Source of the DNA: Sphagnum magellanicum
Lineage: Eukaryota > Streptophyta > Sphagnopsida > Sphagnales > Sphagnaceae
Direction: 5' to 3'
Assembly (NCBI GenBank): GCA_021904315.1
Contig: CM038907.1
Span: forward strand, 22,513,223 to 22,577,222
DNA: 64,000 bases
Shown here: piece after piece, positions 1 through 14,900 of the stretch
Numbering within the stretch: the first letter of the stretch is position 1
Layout: each line of letters starts with the position of its first letter
Notes under the pieces: model-generated
The model's input: the letters and a program-made list of their open reading frames with translations, nothing else
Database searches by the model: none
Told to the model about the DNA's origin: nothing
Made by a program: the position numbers and the translations under genes

Positions 1-2
1 AA

Positions 3-2884
<2,882 letters not shown>

Positions 2885-4952
2885 TTCACTTGTTCTCACT
2901 CCAGTCCCAGCAGAATTCTAGAGAGCCAGTTTTCCAGTGATGGCGGGATCTGATGTGAAATTCTACAAGGTCTGTTTTTCAGACATGAGACATTGGTTTG
3001 TAGCCAAGAATGTGAGTGAGAAAGTTCTAGTGAGCGAAACACACCAGGGGAGTAGTGACTGGGAGCTTTGGGCATTTTATTATTTCAAAACATATCTGTC
3101 AAATTTAGATGTGTACAATTTATGGGCCTGTGAGCATATTCTTTTATTGCAGCCGCCAATTCCCATACATTTAATTTTTCACTGATAAGTCTTTTAGATT
3201 TACATTTGGGCCCAGTTACTTACCATATGTAAGACTTGATGCAGCATTAAGTCTGTCGGGTCATTCATTTAGTCTTCCGCATTGATACTTTTGGGATACC
3301 CACATAGTGACCAGGGTAATCATTGTTATTACTGTCAGTTGTAGAAAACCATTCATTTTGCTGAGTTCTAGCTGCAGCTTAGATACTTGGTTACGCTTGT
3401 TGAAACCCATCATTTTGTTCTCTAATCCTTAAATAAAGGTCATTCATTACCTTTCCATTCAGCCAAGGGTTTGGTTGTATAAGCTTTTATATCTCCCATT
3501 GTTTGTTGTCTTGCAAGTCAGTAGTGCTCTCTTCAGTGGTACCCAGTGGGCATCACTGTCGGGGCATTTCAAAAAAATGAAACACCCACTGTAGCGGTTT
3601 TGTAATGCCCTGCAAACAGCAGATGGAAAAAAATATGGTGTGCTCCTATTACAATAGAAACATCAGCACAGGTCTTTGCAATTAGGTGTGGTTCTTTTTC
3701 AATCGATTTCTTTTGAATTGCAATGCTAATTGAGGGGTTTTTTTGGAAACTCCTTGATTTTATGACAGATATATTGGTATGAGGCTGCTGGTATTGCCGC
3801 AGGTCATACCAGTCTGGTCTGTTCTCTAATACCAGTACCAATAGATATACTAGGGTTCTGGTCTGGTAACCAACCACCCAATGTTGAAATATTCTATATC
3901 AATTAGTCCTCTCCAGCAGGTTCCTTCCCAATTAGGTCACTATTTGCTGCCCGAGTTCCCTGTGGCCTGCAAATAGAGAACCAGCCACTACAGTTGCCCT
4001 TCCCTTATATACTTAAATGGTTGGAAAGAACTGATAGGATCTTTTTAGTGTGCATGGGGGGTGCCTTTACCCTCATTAGTATTTCAGCCTCAACAGAGAG
4101 GAGGCACCTTGGACCTTCGGTGTACAAGTTGCTTCCTCTCGTTCACAAACAAAATCAGAGCTGTCTAAAAATCCTGTCAAATCTTTATGTTCAGTAAGGA
4201 TCTTGAACAGGCCAGTTCCAAGGATTCAGGTCCTATGCCTCATGTCGGGTCCTCATTCCCAGATTGGCCTTGTTCTTGGTCCTCCAAGAGACCAAGAGAA
4301 ATTTTAGTGTAGTGCCTTCCAAGAAAAATTTTAGTGTAAGGAACAGACATCTGGTGTCACTTCAATTCAAGGTGGGTTCTTAGTTCTTTAAGCTAAGTTC
4401 TCACCATTTATGAGGTAGATTCTTAAAGACATGCATGTTTACCATTGATTCTACATCTTCCTTGTTTGATCTTGACTGTTGACCTCTTTCTCTACTATGG
4501 GTTAAGAGTTTAAACCCTCAGATGAGGGCATTACCAGAATCAGGTCCAGACTGAGGGAGGTATCAGAAGGAGGATACCTAAGCAGGTCAGACATGGAGGT
4601 TTCAGTGCATTCACCACTGTCAAGTGCAATGCAACTTTTGGAAGGTTTTTATGATCTTATACAAACATTCCTCTTGGCCCATCTGCCTCTTGTGGACTTG
4701 AATCCAGGCTCCTCCTACACCACTTGACAAGAATGACAGGAAAATTTGGGGGAGCAATGCGATGTGTCCATCCTACCCATAAGATGATCGTTGGGCAAAT
4801 TCTCTATTTCCACAAAAATTTACTGTGGACGAACAGCTAACATGCTCTTAACCCCTGAAGAGGGAATTCAATGTGGCTCTAGAAGAAGACTTAAATGACC
4901 AGAGATAATAGCATGTTGTTTAAAGGGGAACTTGATCACCAATCTTCAACTC
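2885..4952. other. Convergent intergenic region between PECT1 and SCY1
   Basis: About 2 kb between two stop codons facing each other. It should hold both 3' UTRs. The first AATAAA after PECT1 is at 3432-3437, a possible poly(A) signal. Short open frames here show no family resemblance and no splice logic. I see no RNA gene or mobile element. Confidence 0.5.
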
Positions 4953-7628
4953 TTATGGGCCATCTTTGTCGATTTCATAAAACTCAATTGTTTTGTACTT
5001 TTGGGACACAAGCTCTGCTTGCACCTTGCGTGCAGTGTCAGTGGCAGAGCCTACAAGTATGAGCACTGAAGTGCCTGCAAAACCACGGAATGTGGTCAGA
5101 TGTGTCACTCCCTCCACCAATGATGGCGCCACTGCCATAATCCCCAAGAAAGCTGACCCCAACACTGAAATTCGGCTCAACACCTGCACCAATAAAAAAC
5201 ACAGTGCTTTTAGGGGCCCTACTTTGGGTCTGCTCATTTTGAGTTTCAGAAGAAATATAACACCATCATCACTTACTGACTTACAACTTTTTTCTTGTAG
5301 GAAATGAACTGATAAACCATGTTTGCTTATATCAAGAAATCAAGGGATACACAGAACTAACAAAAGACAGGATTTTGGCACCTACATTTGTGATAAAGGT
5401 TGCAGTTGCTTTGCCTGGTCGCACAGAAGGAATGGAAGCACCCTGTCTTTTCAGTTGCTCACTGACATCTGCAGGGTCTAGCTGCAAGAACGTGTAGAAG
5501 TAGTTGAAGAATGCAATCAGCAGGACATTGGTAGGAAGGTACAGAACACCTGCAATGGCAGAACCACCACTCGAGTGAAACAAGACACAGCTGATCTTGA
5601 GCACAGAGAGAGACAGAGACAGAGACAGAGAGAATTATTCAAAACTGCAAGACTTTACCCTTGTGTATTCTTGCAACATCTTATAGAAAATGAGCTGATG
5701 TGTCCCAATTCTCCAGCTGGAGACAACATCAAGGTGAACATGCTGTGAATAGAGGTCAGGAACGTTTGAGAGTACCCTGGACTCAATGGGATGTGTGAAA
5801 GCAAGAACATACCTCCAGGGTATAGAGCCACTGCTGCATTTTTTAGGACCGCAAGCCCAGTGAACCGTGCTACAGATGCAGGGACTGCCAGCAATGATGT
5901 GGAGAAGATAATAGGCATTACACCTGAGCTGTTAACCTGCATCTCCAACCAAGTGAATTTTGTACTTGATTGCACACAGAGAGAAAGGAAGAAAGAGTCT
6001 TTAACTTTTCCACCAACTCACTGAGTACATACAAAAAGGTAAAGAAGTACCCACCCACCTTGAATGGGAGATAAGCAGCTTTGCCTAGACCTTTGCTTTG
6101 GAAGCTATATCTTGAAGCATAGTTAATTGGTATCTTCCTCTCTGCCTCCTGCACAGCAAGCAGCCACCTGTTAAAACCATTCAAAGGCGGCAATTTGCAG
6201 TCCAATGCAGATGCAGGATGATAAATTTGGCATGGAATTTAGGACTAGAACCAACCTGCACATACACAATGCCAAGCACAAGGAGGAGAAACCCTGCTAT
6301 ACTGCCTGCAAGCCCTGGATAGTTGCCTTCACTGATGGCCTGTGCAATGGTTCGACCTATTGAAGCTGGCAAGTAGGAGACGATGTTGGTGAAGATGAGG
6401 AGCGAGGTACCATTGCCAAGCTTCAAATCTGATATCTTTTCTCCTATTAACATGGTCAAAACTGATCCCAGTGTAAGAGCTGCCACTGCTGATCCAACCC
6501 ATTCAATACTGAAGTCATTCACATAAGGTCGTATGAATGTCACTTGGCCAACAGCCTGCAATCCAAACCTTCCCGAGAAAAATAATCAGTATCTATGACA
6601 AGAAGATTATCATCATCCACAGTAACTGAGAAAGGCCCAGAGAGAGAGAGAGAGAGAGAGTACAGCCCCACGGACAACAAAACCCTACCTGGATAATGCC
6701 AAAACCGACAGATGCATACTGTGTCCATCGCTTCACCTTCTTCCGTCCAGCCTCACCTTCCTTCTTCTGAAGCTCTTGGAGCTTTGGAAACACGGAGCCC
6801 AGCAGCTGCACCACGATTTGTGCATTGATGTAAGGGACAATGCCTAGTGAGGAAACACCCAACCGCCCAATGCTCCCTCCAGAAAATGTGTCCAGTGTTC
6901 CAAGGAGGCTGCTTTGATCCAAGCTACCAGCAAAAGCCGACCTGTCTACTCCCCACAATGGGATGTAGGTTCCCACTCTGGACAACACCAGCCATCCCAG
7001 CAGGAACAGAAACTTTTGGGGAAGCTTTCCTTTGAAAAAATCGCCAAAATCCACAGAACTGTCCTCCATAGTAGCTGTCGAAACCACAAAGTGTAATGAT
7101 TCTTTTGCAATCCATTAGGAGAAGAAGAAGAAGCATTTTATGCAAATTACCAGCGGGAAAGACCAAGACGAGAGTGGTAGTGCCGAGAAGACGGAAAGAG
7201 GAAGAAGAACAAGAAGAAGAACCTGCAGCACTTTTCGCCGATGAAGAAGTATTGGAAAGCCTCCCGGAACTCGGCCTACCGCCACCTGACGCTTGCATAA
7301 TGTTATAACTCCCTTGCAAAGCTTCTTCCCATAAATTGAAAACCGCCGCATCTCCGAGTCCCAGAGGATCGAAAGCCCCCAAACCGTCCCTTCCATATCC
7401 TCCTCCTCCTCCTCCACCAGCAACAATCGCTCTACAACAACACAATTCTTGTAGGTCAAATCTTCTTCTTTTTCGTTCGCCCCAGCCTTGAAGAAGCTTC
7501 AACCGCAATCTCCGGGTTTGACAAAGGCCCGACACTCCGCGCGGCGAAGCCGCAATTCTCTTCCCTGCTACCGTTGCTGCTGGATGTCTACCAGCGACAG
7601 CGCCAACGGCGTGAAGGACCGACGCCAT
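4953..7628 (-). CDS. SCY1: Chloroplast SecY translocon subunit (thylakoid cpSecY/SCY1), 7 exons, 590 aa
   Basis: The channel subunit of the thylakoid Sec translocase, which inserts and exports proteins with cpSecA and cpSecE. Exons in transcript order: 7628-7151, 7074-6689, 6555-6256, 6148-6059, 5936-5813, 5549-5386, 5183-4953 (TAA). All introns are GT-AG and phases close to 591 codons. The start ATG at 7628 gives MASVLHAVGAVAG, a typical stroma-targeting peptide rich in A, R and S. A longer frame upstream has only a TTG and an acidic start. From about residue 160 the protein follows plant SCY1 closely: EDSSVDFGDFFKG, DTFSGGSIGRLG with SecY signature INAQIV (about 221-246), ISDLKLGNGTSLLIFTN, EAERKIPINYASRY, GVMPIIFSTS, and the C-terminus SQKYKTIEFYEIDKDGP. 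About ten membrane helices are expected. Arabidopsis SCY1 is about 550 aa, so the extra length lies in the N-terminal Gly/Ser-rich region. A short (AG)n tract lies in the second intron near 6640-6660. Confidence 0.95.
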
Positions 7629-7714
7629 AGCGACAACGACGACGACAAACGACGTCTGCTCCTCACTCCACAAAACCCTTCACAAAACAAGCCATCCTAG
7701 GATGTTGCTGGGTA

Positions 7715-8360
7715 ATTTACCTACCTACTAACCTATCTTTTTACATAATTTATCTACCTACCTACCTACATTGTCATCTAGTTTACCTACCTACCGACCT
7801 CTATTGTTACCTACTATACCTACCTATCTACCTATATTTTTATCTAGTTTACCTACCTATCTACCTATATTTTTATCTAGTTTACCTACCTATCTACCTA
7901 TATTGTTACCTAATTTATTTACTTATTTACCTATACTGTTACCCAATTTACCTACCTATCTACCTATATTGTTGCCCAATTTACTTACTTATCTACCTAT
8001 ATTGTTACCCAATTTACCTACCTATCTACCTATATTGTTACCCAATTTACTTACTTATCTATCTATATTGTTACCCAATTTACCTACCTATATTGTTGCC
8101 CAATTTACTTACCTATCTACCCCTATTGTCACCCAATTTACCTATCTATCTACCTATATTGTTGCCCAATTTATTTACCTATCTACCCCTATTGTCACCC
8201 AATTTACCTACCTATCTACCTATATTGTTGCCAAATTTATTTACCTATCTACCTATATTGTTGCCCAATTTACCTACCTATGTTAATGGATAACACTTAC
8301 CTACCTCCCATGTTAATGGTTAATGGTTAATTTATTCTTACCTACCTATGTTTGTTGGAT
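7715..8360. repeat. 33-bp minisatellite of TACC/TATC-rich units
   Basis: A tandem array with a 33-bp unit (roughly TATATTGTTACCCAATTTAC followed by CTACCTATCTACC). It is clearest from about 7900 to 8280 and decays at both ends into simple TACC/TATC repeats. Because 33 is divisible by three, one frame stays open over about 170 codons and repeats an 11-residue pattern (YLPILLPNLPT). This is a by-product of the period, not evidence of a protein. It starts about 90 bp upstream of the SCY1 start codon, so it lies in or near that gene's promoter. Confidence 0.9.
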
Positions 8361-8737
8361 GATTTAATTACCACATATTTAGTTAGGCCCACTTTACACT
8401 AAAGAGTCAAGGCCAATGTTCCAACTCAAATCAAGCACTCTTTTATTGATGCAAAAGTTGAGAATCAGCCCACAACAAGGGCTTCTTTTACACACTAGGA
8501 GTCTGTAATTTAAAAAACCTTAAAAAATCTGCCCCTATTAAGTTACTTTTAATAAATGCTGAACTTTCTTCTTCTGGCCTTGTATTGGCCCCCCCCAAGG
8601 CTGAAAAAAACAAGGAATACCATCAAAATTTGGGAAACCAATTTTGCAATGTTCCCTTGGATTCATGTAACGCTCTGCGAATTCCGGCGTTTCCAGCTAC
8701 CGCTTCGAGCGTCCGAGCGTCGTCGGGTTCGCGGACG
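8361..8737. other. Intergenic, no recognised feature
   Basis: AT-rich DNA between the minisatellite and the kinase pseudogene, with a C-run near 8590. The sequence just before 8738 may be a degraded 5' part of the pseudogene, but nothing in it can be matched with confidence. Confidence 0.4.
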
Positions 8738-9767
8738 AAAGCGTGCAACTTTGAGTTGTTCAAGTACATATAGATCTGGAAGCAGCAAGCGGAGGAGGCT
8801 TTGTGGAAGAGAATCTGATTGGCACCGCCTGCCATGGCGAGCTGTATGAGGCAACATTAGGCGACGGAAGGATAGTAACAGTGAAGAAGGCGTCGGTCGC
8901 TTTGACGGTTGACGACGGACTGGCAAGATAAAGAGTCCGCGATTCTCGTGGACATTCAAGTGGACATTCTCAGAAGAGTCTTTAGTAGACGACTCGTGAA
9001 CTTGCTGGGATACATGCAAGATGGAACGGTGAAGCTCCTGGTTGTGGATTTCATGGAGAATGAGAGCTTGCATTCACTGCTGCATCCTGCAAAAAGCTTT
9101 CAGCTGGATAGCGCCCCCCCCCCCGTCCTCGACCACAGCATTAAGCTGGCCTCTTCGTGTTCATCTCGCTCTTCAAACGGCTAAAGCGATCCGTTCTCTT
9201 CGTTCTTCTTGCCCCCCAATTGTCCAATTGTCCACCGCAACATAAGAGCCATGAATCTGTTCATCAATCGGAACTGGAACACAAGGCTCAGGGAGTTTGG
9301 ACTTGCGTGCCATGCCCAAGACACAGAAATGCTGGTTGCGCCTCCCAGAAAAAGCAATTTGTCTTCCGTCCCTGAGATTGAGCTTTTTGTAGCCGATGCC
9401 GACTGCAGATCAGCAGACTCTGCCGCCGTTTTCTCGACACTCATCAATCCCGAGATCGATGTCTTGAACTTCGGCGTGCTCCTGTTGGAGATAATCAGTG
9501 GTGGAAACGCGCGCGATGCCGTCGAATGCGGACTGCACAGTTTGTCCAGTCTTATCGGTTGGGCCTTGCCGCTGATCAAGCGGCGAAAAGCGTTGGCAAT
9601 ATGCGATCCTGGGATAAAGTTTCTGCTGTGCACCACAGCTTTGAAACATATGGCCACCATTGCCAGGCGCTGCATGCATCCCCCAGACTCCAAGCTGCAT
9701 ACAGCTGCCGTCAATGCATGAAGTCGTCGGAGTTTTCACCAAGGTTAGCAAGCTTATTCGCTACTAG
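8738..9767 (+). pseudogene. Broken receptor-like kinase (CRINKLY4-related family) kinase domain
   Basis: A serine/threonine kinase domain is readable only by changing frame. In order: NFELFKYI then DLEAASGGGFVEENLIG (P-loop region), GELYEATLGDGRIVTVKKAS (the VAVK lysine region), LVNLLGYMQDGTVKLLVVDF, RVHLALQTAKAIRSL, PIVHRNIRAMNLFINRNWNT, LREFGLA, INPEIDVLNFGVLLLEIISG, LIGWALPLIKRR, MHEVVGVFTKVSKL. The order and spacing match the intracellular domain of ACR4/CRINKLY4-related kinases. Visible lesions: a frame change near 8770; a TAA at 8929-8931 with a frame change; an 11-C run at 9114-9124; a tandem 8-bp duplication (CCAATTGT at 9217-9224 and 9225-9232) that shifts the frame just before the catalytic loop; and another shift near 9712. 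The catalytic loop reads HRN rather than HRD, and the DFG motif reads EFG. No ectodomain or membrane segment was found. No introns are evident, as in several intronless members of this family. Confidence 0.85.
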
Positions 9768-9973
9768 CTCTATGGTCGAGTACTAGTACTGCTCATACAA
9801 CAAGAGCGAAGAAACCTTCCACCCATGAACACGCTCAACCCAGCTGCTTCGTCATGGGCCAGCTTCACACTCACACCATGAATTGTAGAATTGGGAGACT
9901 CATCAGATCACCCTTGTGGCTTGCATTGTTAAATCCAAACAAGAAGACAGCGAAGAAGAAGGCTTTGTAGATC

Positions 9974-10156
9974 ATGGGGCTTGACAACTCCATATCTAGT
10001 ATGTCAAGCAAGCTTGTTCTGCTGAAGACTGAACAGCTGCCAAAGTGTGAGATGAAAAAGTACAACAATGGGTGCTGGATCTTCCTGCTGCTGCTACTGC
10101 TGCCCCCAATGCTGGTGTTGCTCCTCTTCCTGCTGTCAGTAATTAAACTCTTGTAG
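9974..10156 (+). CDS. Possible 60-aa tail-anchored small protein (unsupported)
   Basis: An ATG-started frame ending in TAG. About 35 polar residues are followed by an almost unbroken Leu-rich stretch of about 25 residues at the C-terminus (FLLLLLLPPMLVLLLFLLSV). This is the layout of a tail-anchored membrane micropeptide. The hydrophobic run comes from CTG/CTC repeats, so chance is a serious alternative. I recognise no homologue, and the frame is of a length expected by chance. Confidence 0.15.
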   Translation: MGLDNSISSMSSKLVLLKTEQLPKCEMKKYNNGCWIFLLLLLLPPMLVLLLFLLSVIKLL

Positions 10157-10409
10157 TGAAGACCAATTCTCGAAGCTTGACAATCACAAGTCATCACTGC
10201 GGCCAGTCTACCAAGAATCAAATGGTCTTTCAGAAGATGCAATTATGTTCAAAGCTCTGGACATGTCACACGCACACACATGCACAAGCACATACACTGT
10301 GAGCTTGACATGAAGCTTGAGCAGTAGTAGTACAGCTTGTGAAGGTATCAAACCTGAGTTGTAAATAAACAATAGTGAAGTTCTAAACAGTTGCTTGCTT
10401 TGTGTGGCC

Positions 10410-10520
10410 CCCAGGAAGGAAGGAGAGAGAGCTTTCCAGGAAGCTTGAAGAAGAAGAGAGTGCTCTACAGGAAGCTTGAGGAAGGAGAGAGAGAGAGCTT
10501 TACTTGAAGCTTTGAGATCA
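10410..10520. repeat. Short degenerate tandem repeat with AGGAAGCTTGA core and GAGA tracts
   Basis: Successive copies of a roughly 35-bp unit combining AAGCTT, GAAG and (GA)n, e.g. around 10430, 10465 and 10500. No coding sense; simple-sequence expansion. Confidence 0.5.
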
Positions 10521-11939
10521 AAGCAGTAATAAGTGTGAAAAAACACGAGTCAAGCTATTATGTACCACAGCTAAATAAAGGTTTAGATCTTACAGTCACT
10601 CATTGTCATTCCCAATTCACGTAATCAGTGAAGTAGCCATATCCCCTGACTTATGCATTATTGCTAAGCTTCTGCTAATCCATTGCAGAATACAAGAGGA
10701 TGTTGCAAATTAATGGATCCAGGTTGAAAATCACAGCATCAGAAAACAACAATCTCATTTCCTGCTAGGTTTATGAGCATAATAAATTCAATAATCTGAC
10801 ATCCACTTTCACATTGCAATAAAGGGCAACCAGCCATATACCCTCCTTGTGTCCCTCTATCCCCTCCATTGTGCAAGGTTTACCAACACAATCACATTGG
10901 ACATTGTGAGAACAGTTCCTTCACCCACCTAACAGGAAAGATAGCATTCCTCCTGTGGCAAGGAATCTTAGCCAGAAATTTGTAGACCTGGCAAACCAAC
11001 AAGTCACAAGCATGTAATCCATCAATACGCATAGCACCAAGCTATAATGAAACGAGGCCAAGCAATCTCAAAATGAGTACATGAAAATACTCTTCAATAC
11101 TGGCGACATAGATTTTGTGCTGAAATAAATGCAAGACCAAAAGAACATAATGCATGTTCTCTCCCCATACTTCACAACATGGCAGTTTCAAAACATGAAA
11201 CCAGAAAAACAAAGACAAATACTCAAGCAGACAGAACATGACAACCTCAATATTAGAAGTGATCTGCTCATAGATGACATGGAGAGGGCTGGAATGGCAT
11301 TAAACCTGCCACAAATAGGTTCCACCTCGCAGAACATATCCATCCAGATCAAGAGTCAAATCATTCAACTACCTAACTGAGGTTTATACAATTCTGCTCA
11401 TGCTCCACAGGGGCTCCTGGAATCCTCAAATTCGGTTAGAATGGAAAGTAAAGAGCATGGGGAAAATGACCCCAATGACCTTTTGGATACTTATATGTAA
11501 CCATCATGTCAGTTCCAGCCAAACCACAACAAATATACAAGACAGAGTACAGTCCTGTCCTTGTGAGTGTCACTCAGAAAAGTCAGACCATCACAAGAAT
11601 TTCAATAACTAACAAATGGAACATGCAAGGTGATTCACTAAGAGGCATTCTGAGAAAAACACTGCAACTCTTAATTTGTTTGACATGACAATTTTCTCCC
11701 TGTGAGAAGAGGACAAGTGATTAGGTGTCCACTCTGAAAAGGATGTGATTCACTTCATCATCCCAGCATTTTTCAACAAGAGCAGTGGCTCCACTAGATA
11801 CAAAATACTCTTTCCTCTATATTGCATTGTTAAGCTCCCAACCTACAGATTGATCCATATGAGTACACATTACAAGGGGCAAAATTTTAACAGTTAGTAA
11901 CAACCCCAGATATGCAATCTACACAATTGGAGTATGACC

Positions 11940-14900
11940 TTAGCGTGATTTCGAACATGAGTTCTCAACTCCATACCGCACCAAAAGTTGTACAAGTTTA
12001 TCTCTTGACAAAGGCTGCACAACACACAGTGAGAAAGATACTGAGCAACCCACAAAAAATTTCCTCCAGTAATTACTTAAACACACCCAAGCAGCACAGG
12101 TACATCAACCTACATACATTCTATGAATGACATGACAATGTGTAATACCTTAGTCTGGAAGTCATCAACTCCAGCTTCAAAGAAGAGATCTCGATCTGAC
12201 TGCAAGGCATTCCCTGTAAGAGCAATAATAGGTGTCTTGACTCCCATCAACCGCAGTTGCCTTGTTGCCTTCAACACAAAAACAGCAACACTATTAAACA
12301 TTTCATCTTCACAAAAACAGAATAAACTGATGGCAGCAAACATAACCAGTGCAAAGACTTGAGATCCATCATTGACTGCCTCACATAAGCTGTACTGCAC
12401 ACACCAAGTAGCCTCATAAAGAATGCAATATCAGAGTGCAACTATAAATGCCACAGTTGCTCACCTCATGGCCATCCATTATAGGCATCTCCTTATCCAT
12501 CAAGACAAGATCATATGTTTTTCCTTGCTTGTAGTAATCTACAGCTACTTGACCATTCTCAGCTTCATCACACTGCAAATTGAGATTTTGCAGAACTTTC
12601 CGCAATATTATCTGCAAAAATGGTAGCATAGTAGTCAACTAACATATTTTGGGCATCGCTCATCCAAGCCAGAGTAGGAAGGACAGTAAACAAAACAGAA
12701 TTCACTCACAAAAATCTTAACTTCACAACTCTTCCAGCAGAACCACCTCAACCAACATGGGCACAAATGAGTAAGTCAGGATTCTTATTCCACCAACTCT
12801 CCAGAACCAACAATGATATAACTGAGACAATACTGGGAGGAAAACAAAAAGATAAAAAAATTTACTCACTCTATTGATGCGGGTATCTTCCACTAGTAAC
12901 ACTTTTCTCTGGAAGTTTGCACTATCTACTGTCACAACATCAATACCCATTTCCTTGTTCCTAGTGTTTGGATTCTCTCTTCCAATACTCAATTGCCAGT
13001 CTGTAGTTGGCTCCTGAGTGACAGCTGAGCTGGATAAAGAACTTGACAGCTCTGCCTTCTCCAATAGTGCCAGGCTTGACTCAGAGTACAACTGTGAATG
13101 TGCACGATCTATGCTTGGATCAAAGGGCACCAGAGGGAAAGGTACAGAGAAGAAAAAAGTGCTTCCTTCCCCCTCTGTGGATTCAACACCAATAGTTCCA
13201 CCCACTCCCTCAATGTATCGCTTGGCCATGCTGAGTCCCAATCCTGAAACACCTGCTTTTTGGACCCACCCTGATGTCACAAACGAGTATGGCTCAAAGA
13301 GTTTCACTTGATCTTCAGCAGAGATCCCTGAAAGAAAGTCACCACCCGCACTGGTTAGAATGTGAATGTCGAACTACCAAAAGCACACAATATAAGAGAA
13401 CATTCCACTTCACTCTCCAATTTCTAGTGATCACACTCAACCATGAGCCAAGACAACCAATTCCCTCACTCAAGCTCCCAAGTAAAAGCTACAAGTATGG
13501 AAGACATGAAAGGGAGATCACAATCATTTGCCAGCTTTTCACACTAGATATAGAACAGGACTGAACTTACCAATCCCATTGTCCTTCACAGAGAATTGTA
13601 TCCTTGCAACCTTGCCATTAGTAATCATGCCCTGTGGCACTGTCTTTGCCAACATGGAAATAGCCATGGCTCCCAAAAGTGAGCCTCCTGCAGGAGCAAC
13701 TGGTACAGTGGATGATAAAAGAGGATTCAAATGTAGAGTATCCAGCTCCTTACTTTCAGTAACTTCTTCACACTGTAGATCCAGATCTAGCTTGCCTCCT
13801 GCTGGCATGAACTTTATACCATTGCTAAGAAAATTTCCTGCACAGCATATTCAGAGAACTCAAAGATAAGGTGGTCTATCAGAGGGTGCACACAAAAAAA
13901 ACAAGTGAAAAAAATGACCATCCTTCATCTCTAGCATCACAGCAAGACAATCACTGTGTTGAATATCATGAGGGGTGAAGCTGCTGTTAGGGAGGCTGGT
14001 CACCTAATGTTTGCACAATGCGTTGCTTGTCTCCTACCACATGATGTGATGCAAGAAGCTTATTTGTCTTGTCATCAATAGTCATGTTGAAAGTAATCTG
14101 CTTTTGCTCCAATAAATCCTTCAAGCCCCAGGACAAGAATCTCACAACTGTAAGGATATCAAACTCCTCCCTGCGCAGCTCTACTTGCCCAACCTCCCAT
14201 TGCCCTGCAACATTCCAAAGCACAACATGAGAATTTAGACTAGTTGCTCCCCAAGAGGAGAACCTCACACAACATCACTAACCAATACTAGCAGGCATAT
14301 CTATGAAATTGCAGAGAAATCTCCACAACAACAACAATTTGGAGGTAACTGACAATGAGTGCAGTCATAACTTATTATGAGGGGTCACTCACTTGCAAAG
14401 TGTCAGAACATCACCTTCATCACTAATAGCAGTGACAAGCTGCCATGACTACCCACTGGCAATGCAACAAAAGTACAAACACAAGCAAAAATCTGAGGGT
14501 GTTCACATTGATACCCATATCTGTAACATTATCAAGCACACTGGTCATGGTCTCAGCACAATCAAGCATCATCTGAATCAAGTCCATTTTGTCTCCAAGT
14601 CCCAGAGTATCAAATCCCTCCCCAGTGGCTCGCATGTGACCTAAGCCCAAGACAATGGCATTGAAGGGAACTGCAAAAAACCCAACCTGATATAAGAAAC
14701 ATGAGATTTCATCACAACTATCTTCATGAGCACAACAATGGAAACAAACAAATGGAAAAGACTAACAATCAAGCGAAGACACAAGTATCATCTGACATTT
14801 AGGGGCTTCAGCAAAGTCACCTCTGATGTTATGGAAAATATAAGCCATGAACTGCTGTTTAGCCCGCTCTGCTTTAAGCACTTTCCCATCAGCTTGCTCC

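Larger units (their letters stand above)
9768..11939. other. Intergenic region and probable 3' UTR of the histidine kinase
   Basis: No gene recognised. It contains a 60-codon plus-strand open frame at 9974-10156 (listed separately) and a degenerate AGGAAGCTTGA-containing repeat with GAGA tracts at about 10410-10520. The part next to 11940 should carry the 3' UTR of the minus-strand kinase. Confidence 0.4.

Noticed and set aside
7629-7673. Longer N-terminus for SCY1 starting at 7673
   Set aside because: The upstream codon is TTG, not ATG, and the added residues are acidic and Val-rich, unlike a chloroplast transit peptide. The ATG at 7628 gives a normal MAS start.
7771-8286. 171-codon open frame on the plus strand
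   Set aside because: It is the translation of a 33-bp minisatellite; length and periodic peptide both follow from the repeat.
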